Positions 29,801 to 37,043 of a DNA stretch of 37,143 nt are shown in pieces. Under the pieces are notes generated by a model, which was not told the DNA's origin, ran no database searches, and saw only the letters and a program-made list of their open reading frames with translations. The stretch is from Lachnospiraceae bacterium. GTDB taxonomy: Bacteria; Bacillota; Clostridia; Lachnospirales; Lachnospiraceae. Within the stretch, counting starts at the first letter, position 1. Every line of letters begins with the position of its first letter. A program made the position numbers and the translations under genes. Where the stretch lies: assembly GCA_022766515.1 (NCBI GenBank), contig JALEPA010000058.1:1-37143 (forward strand), written 5' to 3'.

Positions 29801-30524
29801 TAAAGTGGCAATGCGAGATCTGGAGATCCGAGGCGCAGGTAACCTTTTGGGAGCGGCGCAGTCCGGACATATGCAGGCGGTTGGTTATGATCTGTATTGC
29901 AAGATGTTAAATGAGGCGGTGCGCAGTCTGAAAGGAGAAGAAACAGAGGAAGAGAGTTTCGAGACGAGTATCGACTTACAGGTGGATGCTTACATTCCAG
30001 CATCGTATATCCGAAGTGAGTACCAAAAGCTTGATATGTATAAGCGGTTTGCCGGGATCGAGACGCCGGAAGAATACGAAGATATGCAGGAAGAATTGGT
30101 GGATCGATTTGGAGAGATCCCGAAGGCAGCAGAAAATTTGCTTCGTGTTGCTCTGCTCAAGGCGGAGGCACATCGTGCCGGGATCACGCAGATCGTGCAA
30201 AAACCAAATGGAATCCGCATTTATTTGAAAGAACATGCAGATATCTCTTCCGAAAAGCTGATGGAAATGTTAAAATCATATGCGGGGAAACTCAAGGTCG
30301 TTCAGGGAGCGACAGAGGCAGACACTTCTTACTTTTTGTATCAGATCAAACAAGACAAGAAGCAGCCGGCAAAGCGGTATCAGACAGGATATACCAGATC
30401 CCTGTTACAGACAACGCAGAAAAATAGCTCGAAAAAGGGAACGACTTCGGATGCGCAGGAACTGTTTCAGACAGTTTCACAGGTGATCCGCAGTATTGGT
30501 GAATGTACGAAGAAAGGAAACTAA
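26880..30524 (+). CDS. mfd: Transcription-repair coupling factor Mfd
   Basis: UvrB-like N-term, RNAP-interaction domain (VGDYVVHENHGLGVYKGIE), helicase motifs GDVGYGKTE, DEEQRFGV, TRCF C-terminal domain. Confidence 0.97.
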   Translation: MGKEMEALLAPLEEITAYRTAKEYIDKAQFPLQISGCVESQKCQWIYGLTDTKKWKVIITANEMRARELVEDYRMFDKQVYYYPAKDVIFFSADIHGNAVSLERLKVREALAKGEGGTIITTLDAGMESVISQSVYDQAKRTIAEGSLVELDQLIADLTNMGYTRQTQVETPGEFSVRGGIIDVFPVAEDSPYRIELWGDEVDTIRSFDAESQRSIERVEELCIFTASEMILTGEQIEKGLQAIEKDGKKVSKQLMADKKFEASNRLNDHLRELRENYEAMQERMGMESYLLYFPVEVQYFFEAFPAEDTIFFLDEPSRCMEKAETVEIEFRESMQSRLEQGYSLPKQMEILCGGAQTLGWLMNQSLVVLSILDTLPKQLKISRKVNIQVQPVGTYNKHFEILVDDMKRWRKNGYRVILLSSSRTRAKRLSDSLNEYDIPAFYREVPDEPLESGQVMVAYGYLRHGFSYGMIKFAVVTEGDIFGAKQAKKKRKQKKYDGKSIQSFNELSVGDYVVHENHGLGVYKGIEKITVDRVTKDYLKVEYGDGGNLYVPVSGLDVLQKYAGQEAKAPKLNKLNSKEWKKTKAKVRGAVQEIAKDLVMLYAKRQEQKGYAFGPDTVWQQEFEELFPFEETNDQLAAIAATKKDMESDKIMDRLICGDVGYGKTEIALRAAFKAVNDGKQVAILVPTTILAQQHYNTLMERLGDFPVRVEMLSRFRTPAQQKKAITLLKKGQVDIVIGTHRLLSKDVTFKDLGLLIVDEEQRFGVTHKEKIKQMKGNVDVLTLSATPIPRTLHMSLVGIRDMSVLEEPPVDRLPIQTFVMEHNDEIIREAINRELARDGQVYMVYNRVQHIDEVAAEIGKLVPDATVAFAHGQMSERELENIMMAFISHEIDVLVATTIIETGLDISNVNTIIIDHADRMGLSQLYQLRGRVGRSNRTAYAFLMYQKGRMLKEVAEKRLSAIREYTELGSGIKVAMRDLEIRGAGNLLGAAQSGHMQAVGYDLYCKMLNEAVRSLKGEETEEESFETSIDLQVDAYIPASYIRSEYQKLDMYKRFAGIETPEEYEDMQEELVDRFGEIPKAAENLLRVALLKAEAHRAGITQIVQKPNGIRIYLKEHADISSEKLMEMLKSYAGKLKVVQGATEADTSYFLYQIKQDKKQPAKRYQTGYTRSLLQTTQKNSSKKGTTSDAQELFQTVSQVIRSIGECTKKGN

Positions 30525-30528
30525 GCAA

Positions 30529-31545
30529 ATGAAAAGATCAAAATGGATGCTGACAGTTGGCGTGTGTATCGCAATGGCGGTATCGAGTTTGTGTGTGGGA
30601 TGTGGAAAAGATTCGACACCGAAGAGTAAGATTAAATTGGATTCCGGCAAATTAGAGTTCGATTCGGTCGTGATGGCGGTCGGAGACGAGCCGGTGTTAT
30701 ATAGTGAGATGATGAATTATGCCTATCTGTTAAAACGACAGTATGAGGGAAGTTTTGGAAGCGAGCTTTGGCAGTATCCGGTCGAAGACGGCAAAACGGT
30801 CGGCAGTCAGGCAAAACAGGAGATCATCAATATGGTGACACAGCTGAAAGTGATCTCTGTGACAGCAAAAGACCAGAAGGTGTCGCTGACCAATGATGAA
30901 AAAGATGAGGCAATGCAAAAGGCAGAGAGCCTGTTATCCGGCGTCAGTGACGAGGACAAAAAGACATATCACCTGACGGTACAGGGATTGAGCCAGATTT
31001 ATGAGGAAAATATTTTGGCTAATAAAATGTTTTATGTTGCTACTGATGATGCAGATACGGATATTTCCGATGAGGAGGCAAGACAGGTTTCCATTCAGTA
31101 TATGCAGATCTTGACAAACGGTACGAATAAAGACGGACAGACCGTTACTCTGGATGACACGCAAAAGGCAGAGGCGAAGAAACGAGCAGACAATCTGCAG
31201 AAACAGGCAGCGCAGACCAAAGACTTTTTGACGCTTGCCAGAGACAACTCTGATGCGGCAAAGCAGGAACTTGTCGTAGGAAAGGATTCTACCGATGTGG
31301 AGCAGGCGGTCGTGACGGCAGCACTTTCTTTGAAGAAGGGTGAGGTCAGCAGTGTTGTGACGGGAGATCAGGGATATTACATTATTTACTGTGTCAACGA
31401 CAATGATGAGGATGCGATGCAGAGCCGCAAGGAAGAGATCATCGCTGCCAGACAGACCAGTATGTTTAAGAAAAAATACAATAGCTGGTTGAAGAAAAAC
31501 GAAGTAAACATCAGTGAGGATTTCTGGAACAGCTTTTCACTATAG
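30529..31545 (+). CDS. PpiC/SurA-like peptidylprolyl isomerase lipoprotein
   Basis: Lipobox-like SSLCVGC; C-terminal parvulin-like region (LSLKKGEVSSVVTGDQGYYIIYC); ORF open from 30496. Confidence 0.8.
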   Translation: MKRSKWMLTVGVCIAMAVSSLCVGCGKDSTPKSKIKLDSGKLEFDSVVMAVGDEPVLYSEMMNYAYLLKRQYEGSFGSELWQYPVEDGKTVGSQAKQEIINMVTQLKVISVTAKDQKVSLTNDEKDEAMQKAESLLSGVSDEDKKTYHLTVQGLSQIYEENILANKMFYVATDDADTDISDEEARQVSIQYMQILTNGTNKDGQTVTLDDTQKAEAKKRADNLQKQAAQTKDFLTLARDNSDAAKQELVVGKDSTDVEQAVVTAALSLKKGEVSSVVTGDQGYYIIYCVNDNDEDAMQSRKEEIIAARQTSMFKKKYNSWLKKNEVNISEDFWNSFSL

Positions 31546-31618
31546 TCGATGTAATGTGGCTGGTGGAAATAGGAGGAAACTTGGCAGTGAAATTTCCAAA
31601 AACTTGTCGAAATATGCG

Positions 31619-31647
31619 TTTACAGCAGCAAGAAAGTTTGATATACT
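31619..31647 (+). promoter_or_regulatory. Sigma-A type promoter upstream of cheX
   Basis: TTTACA (31619-31624), 17 nt, TATACT (31642-31647). Confidence 0.65.
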
Positions 31648-31676
31648 GGAATTTATGAACTGCGGGGAGGTGGAGC

Positions 31677-32129
31677 ATGAAAGCAGAACATGTAAACCCT
31701 TTTATTATCTCGGTTTGCAAGATTATGAAGGACATGTGTATGGTGGATCTCAAGATTGGGACTCCTTCCATTAGAAATAAAAATTTTTCGTCAGACAGTT
31801 CCTTGATCAGATTGGGACTTGTCGGACAGCTACAGGGTGAAGTTATCTTAAATATAGAACACGATGCCGCATTAGGTGTCGTTTCTAAAATGATGATGAT
31901 GCCGGTGGAGTCGATCGATGCGATCGGTGAAAGTGCAATATCGGAATTGGGAAACATGGTCGCTGGAAATGCAGCAACCGTATTTGCAAACAACAATATT
32001 TTGATCGACATTACCCCACCAAGTTATTGCCTGGGTGAGAGCTATACAAATTATGAAGAGCAGTTGTTCAGTGTTCCGTTCACCTCGGACATTGGACAGT
32101 TGAGTATTGATATTTATATTCAAGAGTGA
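31677..32129 (+). CDS. cheX: Chemotaxis protein CheX (CheY-P phosphatase family)
   Basis: ESAISELGNMVAGNAATVFANNNILIDITPPS, CheC/CheX phosphatase motif; RBS GGGGAGG. Confidence 0.87.
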   Translation: MKAEHVNPFIISVCKIMKDMCMVDLKIGTPSIRNKNFSSDSSLIRLGLVGQLQGEVILNIEHDAALGVVSKMMMMPVESIDAIGESAISELGNMVAGNAATVFANNNILIDITPPSYCLGESYTNYEEQLFSVPFTSDIGQLSIDIYIQE

Positions 32130-32136
32130 CAGCAGA

Positions 32137-32166
32137 AGAAAGAGTTTCGTCGTCGGAACTCTTTTT
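32137..32166 (+). terminator. Rho-independent terminator after cheX
   Basis: AAAGAGTTTC-GTCGTC-GGAACTCTTT followed by TT. Confidence 0.8.
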
Positions 32167-32267
32167 CTAACTATATAGGGACTTTATCGTTTGCAATATA
32201 ATTAGAAAACACTCTGTGAGACCGCGATCATCGCACAGAGAAAAGTTGCTCAGAAATGGAGAGGAAT

Positions 32268-32990
32268 ATGGCAGGATATAAGCGTTATCGAAAAGAGGAT
32301 GCCGTTTCTTATGCATTAGGCATCACTTTGACCTTTGAGCTGCTTCGTTTTCAGACGGATGCAGTGACACGAGTATTTATTCATTCCGAGATGAAGCAGG
32401 GAGACACCCTGAATAAGCTGAAACGGTTATGTGAAGAAGCAGGTATTGAGATGATACAGACCAATAAGATCTTTAATGTATTATCGCAAAAAGAAAATTG
32501 TTATGTCATAGGAGAGTTTCGGAAATTTCAGGGAACACTACAAAAGGAAGACTCTCATATCGTGTTGGTCAATCCATCCAACGCGGGCAACATGGGAACG
32601 ATCATGCGAAGTGCACTCGGCTTTGGCTTGAATCAGATGGCGATCATCCGTCCGGCAGTGGACGCGTTTGATCCGAAAGTTGTTCGGGCATCGATGGGAG
32701 CGATCTTTTCTACGGATTTTGTCTATTTTGACAGTTTTGCGGAATATCAGGCACAGTTTGGTGAGCGTGAGTTGTATCCATTTATGTTGAATGCACAGAA
32801 GAAGCTGCATGACATACAGCCTTCGGGAACATTTTCGCTGATCTTCGGAAATGAAGCGACCGGATTGCCGGATGAATTTCTAGAGGTGGGAACGAGTGTG
32901 ATCATTCCACATTCCCATCGAATCGACAGTTTGAATCTGCCGATTGCAGCAAGTATTGCTATGTACGAGACAACAAAGCAACGCTTTTGA
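32268..32990 (+). CDS. SpoU/TrmH family RNA methyltransferase
   Basis: IVLVNPSNAGNMGTIMRSALGFG...LIFGNEATGLPDE...IPHSHRIDSLNLPIAASIAMYE. Confidence 0.9.
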   Translation: MAGYKRYRKEDAVSYALGITLTFELLRFQTDAVTRVFIHSEMKQGDTLNKLKRLCEEAGIEMIQTNKIFNVLSQKENCYVIGEFRKFQGTLQKEDSHIVLVNPSNAGNMGTIMRSALGFGLNQMAIIRPAVDAFDPKVVRASMGAIFSTDFVYFDSFAEYQAQFGERELYPFMLNAQKKLHDIQPSGTFSLIFGNEATGLPDEFLEVGTSVIIPHSHRIDSLNLPIAASIAMYETTKQRF

Positions 32991-33052
32991 TTGAGAAAGC
33001 ATAATCAATTGATTGAGAAAACATGACCAATTGATTGAGAAAACATAATCAA
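32987..33052 (+). repeat. Three head-to-tail 22-bp repeats, each with dyad symmetry (candidate operator array)
   Basis: TTGATTGAGAAAGCATAATCAA / TTGATTGAGAAAACATGACCAA / TTGATTGAGAAAACATAATCAA; units 1 and 3 have TTGATT...AATCAA arms. Confidence 0.9.
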
Positions 33053-33069
33053 TAGGGTGTTGACAAGGT

Positions 33070-33078
33070 TGCTATAAT
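33070..33078 (+). promoter_or_regulatory. Extended -10 promoter for the COG0523 genes
   Basis: TGCTATAAT; no good -35 at 17 nt (CAATAG). Confidence 0.55.
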
Positions 33079-33172
33079 AGTAGTAGGGCTTTGAAAGCCA
33101 TAGAAGAGGATGAGGACCGTGTCAGACACGGCGTAGAGACAAAGAGAAAGACATAGAAAGGAAGGATTTGAA

Positions 33173-34279
33173 ATGGCAAAAATTGATATTATATCCGGAT
33201 TTTTAGGAGCAGGAAAGACAACATTGATCAAAAAACTGATCGCAGAAGCATTTGAGGGCGAGAAGCTGGTTTTGATCGAGAATGAGTTTGGTGAGATCGG
33301 TATCGATGGCGGCTTTTTGAAAGAAGCAGGAATCCAGATCACAGAAATGAACTCCGGCTGCATTTGCTGTTCTTTGGTTGGTGACTTTGGCGAGGCGTTG
33401 AAAGAGGTATTGACAAAATATTCTCCGGACCGCGTCATTATTGAGCCATCCGGTGTTGGTAAGCTGTCTGATGTCATTAAGGCAGTGCAGAACATTGGAG
33501 ATGAAGTGCAGATCAACAGCACGGCAACGGTCGTAGATGCTTCTAAGTGCAAAATGTATATGAAGAACTATGGTGAGTTTTACAACAACCAGATCGAATA
33601 TGCCGGTACCGTTATTCTCAGCCGTACACAGAATGTATCTGCAGAGAAGCTGGATGCCTGCCTGAAGATGATCCGTGAGAAAAACGATGAGGCTTCTATC
33701 ATCACAACACCTTGGGATGACATTCAGGGTAAGAATATCTTAGAGGCAATGGAAAAAGTAAATTCATTAGAGAAAGAACTTTTGGAAGAACATCATCATC
33801 ACCATGATGGAGAATGTGGATGTGGACACGACCATGATCACGACCACGATCATGAGCATCATCATGATCATGACGAAGAGTGTGGATGTGGACATGACCA
33901 CGATCACGAGCACCATCACGACCATGACCATGAGCATCATCATGACCATGACGAAGAGTGCGGATGCGGACACCATCACGAGCATGGACATCATCATGCA
34001 GACGATGTCTTTACAAGCTGGGGTGTAGAGACTGCTCATAAATTTACCGAGCAGGAATTGCAGGATATTTTGAAGAAGCTTGCTGAAACGAAGGAATACG
34101 GTGATGTATTGCGTGCGAAAGGAATCGTGGCTGCTGAGGAAGGCGAGTGGTTCCATTTTGATCTTGTACCGGAAGAGACCGAACTTCGTCGTGGAGCAGC
34201 AGATTTTACAGGTCGTATCTGCGTCATTGGTGCGGATCTCAAGGAAGACCGTATTAAAGAATTGTTTCATGTAGCATAA
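33173..34279 (+). CDS. CobW/COG0523-family GTP-binding protein with His/Cys-rich metal-binding insertion
   Basis: GFLGAGKTTLIKKL, NSGCICCSL (CxCC), His-rich region with three ECGCGH modules. Confidence 0.93.
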   Translation: MAKIDIISGFLGAGKTTLIKKLIAEAFEGEKLVLIENEFGEIGIDGGFLKEAGIQITEMNSGCICCSLVGDFGEALKEVLTKYSPDRVIIEPSGVGKLSDVIKAVQNIGDEVQINSTATVVDASKCKMYMKNYGEFYNNQIEYAGTVILSRTQNVSAEKLDACLKMIREKNDEASIITTPWDDIQGKNILEAMEKVNSLEKELLEEHHHHHDGECGCGHDHDHDHDHEHHHDHDEECGCGHDHDHEHHHDHDHEHHHDHDEECGCGHHHEHGHHHADDVFTSWGVETAHKFTEQELQDILKKLAETKEYGDVLRAKGIVAAEEGEWFHFDLVPEETELRRGAADFTGRICVIGADLKEDRIKELFHVA

Positions 34280-34309
34280 CGATAAACAGGGCAAAAGAAT
34301 GGAGTAACT

Positions 34310-35287
34310 ATGTTCGGAAAGAAAAAACAGGAAATGATGGTGTATGTCATCATGGGATTTTTGGAGGCAGGAAAGACCAACCTGATCCGTGATCTGATTG
34401 TTGATGATATGTTTGATGATAAGATCAAAACGCTGATCCTTGCATGCGAAGAAGGCGAGATGGAATATGAACAGCCGATGCTGGACAAGGGCAATGCGGC
34501 AGTAGAATATATCGAGGATGAGGAATCGTTCAGCGGTAAGGTGATCCAGAAGTTTTTGAAAAAGCACCATCCGGATCGTATTATTATCGAATACAACGGA
34601 ATGTGGCCAACGGCACACATCCCGGAACTGTACGATGAGTTGGAGGAGATCTGCTTTGACAGAGAGGTGATCTTCCAGACGATCGATGTAGTTAATGATG
34701 AAACTTTTTCTCTGTACATGAAAAATATGCCATCCATGATGGTAGATCACTTCCGTGTCGCTGAAATGATCATTATCAATCGTTGTACGGTAGAAAAGAC
34801 CAATAAAAACGCCATTCGAGGCAGCATTAAGGCGGTAAATCCACGAGCACAGATCGTGTATGAGTCTGCACAGGATGCCTTTTATGAAATGCAGGATGAA
34901 ATGCCATTCGATCTCAATGCAGATATTGTCGAGATCAACGAGGATGATTTTGGACTGTGGTATATTGATATGATCGATCACCCGGATCGTTATCAGGGAA
35001 AGACCTTGAAAGTGACGGGACTGATCCAGAAACCAAAGGGATTGCCAAAGGGTTTTGCAATCTTCGGAAGATTTGCGATGACCTGTTGTGCAGACGATGT
35101 GCAGTATATGGGATTTCTTTGTAAGGCAGATGACTGGGCACCGTTTAAGAACAAGCAGTATGTGACAGTCACAGCAAGATTAGAGTATAAGTTTATGAAG
35201 GAGTATGGAGAGGAAGGTCCTGTGTTCTACGCAGAGGAAGTAACTCCGGCTGACAAACCAAAAGAAGAATTGGTTTATTTTAACTAA
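34310..35287 (+). CDS. Degenerate COG0523-like P-loop protein fused to DUF1980-like C-terminal domain
   Basis: GFLEAGKTNLIRDL P-loop; C-terminal YQGKTLKVTGLI...FAIFGRFAMTCCADDVQYMGFLC resembles the YcgQ/TIGR03943 C-terminal domain. Confidence 0.82.
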   Translation: MFGKKKQEMMVYVIMGFLEAGKTNLIRDLIVDDMFDDKIKTLILACEEGEMEYEQPMLDKGNAAVEYIEDEESFSGKVIQKFLKKHHPDRIIIEYNGMWPTAHIPELYDELEEICFDREVIFQTIDVVNDETFSLYMKNMPSMMVDHFRVAEMIIINRCTVEKTNKNAIRGSIKAVNPRAQIVYESAQDAFYEMQDEMPFDLNADIVEINEDDFGLWYIDMIDHPDRYQGKTLKVTGLIQKPKGLPKGFAIFGRFAMTCCADDVQYMGFLCKADDWAPFKNKQYVTVTARLEYKFMKEYGEEGPVFYAEEVTPADKPKEELVYFN

Positions 35288-35306
35288 TTTATATGAGATG
35301 GTAGTG

Positions 35307-35338
35307 ATGCCCCACTGTTTATGGTGGGGCATTATTTG
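35307..35338. terminator. Terminator hairpin between convergent genes
   Basis: ATGCCCCAC-tgtttatg-GTGGGGCAT followed by TATTT. Confidence 0.7.
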
Positions 35339-36417
35339 GGTGGCAATTTATTTGGTTGGCGCATCCATACGCGGTAGAGTGTGAGGATGAGGGAAAGGGA
35401 GATGGGACCGAGGAAAATGCCGGAAATGCCGTAAAGTTTTGTTCCGATATAGATGGAAGCAAGGGTGAAGATCGGCAAGACATTGATATGTCCTGCCAGC
35501 AGCTTTGCCTCCAAAAACTCGCGTAAAAATACGCAGAGTAAGTAAGCGGTAAATAGGACGGCGGCATAAAAATATCCATTATTGCCTGCGTGGTCAAACG
35601 GCAGCAGATAATAGATTCCCCAGGGAACAAAGATCATGCCGCTGCCTAATACCGGGAAGGCATCAAACACACTGATCAACAGACCCAGTACGACGAAGTA
35701 GGGATTGTTGATGAGGAACAGAGCGAGGGAACAGATGATCCAGACGCAGATGATGATCAGTAGCTGACTGCGAAAATAGGCAACACCTGTGTCTAACAAG
35801 CTATGACCGATATGAGAAAATACCGGATAGAATCGATTTTTGTGAATGAGGCGGTGCAGTGGCTTATAATCTTTGCATAACAGCAGTGTGCTGATGAGCA
35901 TGATCAGGAAGACCAGCGCAAAGTGCAGCACATTGCTCATTCCCTGTAAAAACAGAGTGCATACATTTCGGTACAGCTTGATGGAAGAATCCGGCTGGAT
36001 CTTACACAGCTGCCGCTGAAAAAAAGCAAGACAACTGCCACGATCCATGCCGAGATAGCGGTCGAGAGAATGACAGACGGTGTCACAGCAATTTGTAAAC
36101 ATCTCTTTGTATAGTTGAAAATAGATCGAGAGATTGGTCGCCAAAAGCTTGAGCTGACAAAGAATCGTATGTCCGATCCCTAAGATGGCAATGCCTAACA
36201 CGATACTGCATAGGAGCAGTAAAACTCCATACGCGAGCCAACTCGGAAAGTGGAGGCGTTTCGTCAAAAAACGGATGCCGGGCTGTAGCAGACGCACGAT
36301 CAGGTAGGCAAGCAGGAAGGGAAAGAGGACAGGCAGGGCAAAACGATTAAAAAGCACAACCCCCAAAGTAATGAAGGAGATGAGCAGTAGTTGGCAAAAA
36401 AGAGGATGGGAACGCAT
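35332..36417 (-). CDS. AI-2E family (UPF0118/PerM-like) membrane protein
   Basis: Multiple TM segments; FDAFPVLGSGMIFVPWGIYYLL...LGPISLSLI, typical of the family. Confidence 0.85.
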   Translation of the reverse strand: MRSHPLFCQLLLISFITLGVVLFNRFALPVLFPFLLAYLIVRLLQPGIRFLTKRLHFPSWLAYGVLLLLCSIVLGIAILGIGHTILCQLKLLATNLSIYFQLYKEMFTNCCDTVCHSLDRYLGMDRGSCLAFFQRQLCKIQPDSSIKLYRNVCTLFLQGMSNVLHFALVFLIMLISTLLLCKDYKPLHRLIHKNRFYPVFSHIGHSLLDTGVAYFRSQLLIIICVWIICSLALFLINNPYFVVLGLLISVFDAFPVLGSGMIFVPWGIYYLLPFDHAGNNGYFYAAVLFTAYLLCVFLREFLEAKLLAGHINVLPIFTLASIYIGTKLYGISGIFLGPISLSLILTLYRVWMRQPNKLPPK

Positions 36418-36713
36418 AAGGGGGACTCCTTTCCGATTGTGGGGATGTATTAGGCTTTTCGTATGCTAAAATTTTCATTCATAAATGAAATTGATATTTT
36501 TTGACAAATATGAACAAAATTTAAACGAAAAAACAGGTGCTAAAATGGTGCATTTTGCATGAATATGTAAAATGCGACAAAAAAATGTTAGATCAAGAAA
36601 AAAATCAAAAGATTTTTTTGGAAAACGCTCCAAAATAGCGCCTGATTTTCTGTATATTATGTTCAAAAAAAGGGGAAATATCCGATAAAATGTTTACAAA
36701 ATCTTAATACCTC

Positions 36714-36794
36714 TTACATTGGGCGTTCATAATTCAAAGTTATACTAAGGATGTTGAATGAGAAACCGTTCAGCAAATGATTGATTTTTTTCAT
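36714..36794 (-). CDS. Possible 26-aa small ORF
   Basis: AAAGGAGAAGGT-ATG: MKKINHLLNGFSFNILSITLNYERPM*; strong SD. Confidence 0.35.
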   Translation of the reverse strand: MKKINHLLNGFSFNILSITLNYERPM

Positions 36795-36806
36795 ACCTTC
36801 TCCTTT

Positions 36807-36838
36807 AAGGACTGTGTGCGTTGCAGTCCTTTTTTTTG
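36807..36838 (+). terminator. Rho-independent terminator
   Basis: AAGGACTG-tgtgcgttg-CAGTCCTT followed by T-run. Confidence 0.8.
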
Positions 36839-36905
36839 CTTTATAGGAAACTTTTCGTTTCCTATAAAGCAAAAAACGCTCCGCGAGGATGCGCATCTCG
36901 CGGAG
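36832..36905. repeat. Two-hairpin repeat, copy A
   Basis: TTTTTTGCTTTATAGGAAAC-TTTTC-GTTTCCTATAAAGCAAAAAA (20-bp perfect arms) then CTCCGCGAG-gatgcgcat-CTCGCGGAG. Confidence 0.9.
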
Positions 36906-36940
36906 AAGAAGTTAGCTGTAAACAGCACCGCTCGAGCGCG

Positions 36941-36962
36941 AAAGAGTCGCAAGCGACTCTTT
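36941..36962. repeat. Inverted repeat between the two element copies
   Basis: AAAGAGTCG-CAAG-CGACTCTTT (10-bp self-complementary arms counting the loop-closing C/G). Confidence 0.8.
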
Positions 36963-36969
36963 GTTCCCC

Positions 36970-37043
36970 TTAATGCTTTATAGGAACTTCTCGTTTCCTA
37001 TAAAGTAAAAAACGCTCCGCGAGGATGAACACCTCGCAGAGCG
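36970..37043. repeat. Two-hairpin repeat, copy B
   Basis: CTTTATAGGAA-cttctcgt-TTCCTATAAAG then CGCTC-c-GCGAGG-atgaaca-CCTCGC-a-GAGCG. Confidence 0.88.

Noticed and set aside
28758-29870. 370-aa minus-strand ORF inside mfd
   Set aside because: Fully antisense to the helicase domain of mfd; His/Cys/Arg-rich composition typical of a shadow ORF.
33060-33078. TTGACA...TATAAT as a normal sigma-A promoter
   Set aside because: Only 7 nt separate the hexamers; an extended -10 element is the better reading.
33791-34000. CRISPR-like or tandem DNA repeat array in the His-rich segment
   Set aside because: Repetition follows codons (CAT/CAC/GAC/GAT) within an intact reading frame; no spacers or regular period.
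33767-34981. 404-aa minus-strand ORF across the two COG0523 genes
   Set aside because: Antisense to two strongly supported CDSs; openness is produced by the His/Asp codon-rich repeat; product is low complexity.
36595-36620. AAAAAAATC-aaaa-GATTTTTTT as a terminator
   Set aside because: A/T-only stem in a very AT-rich region; could be chance.
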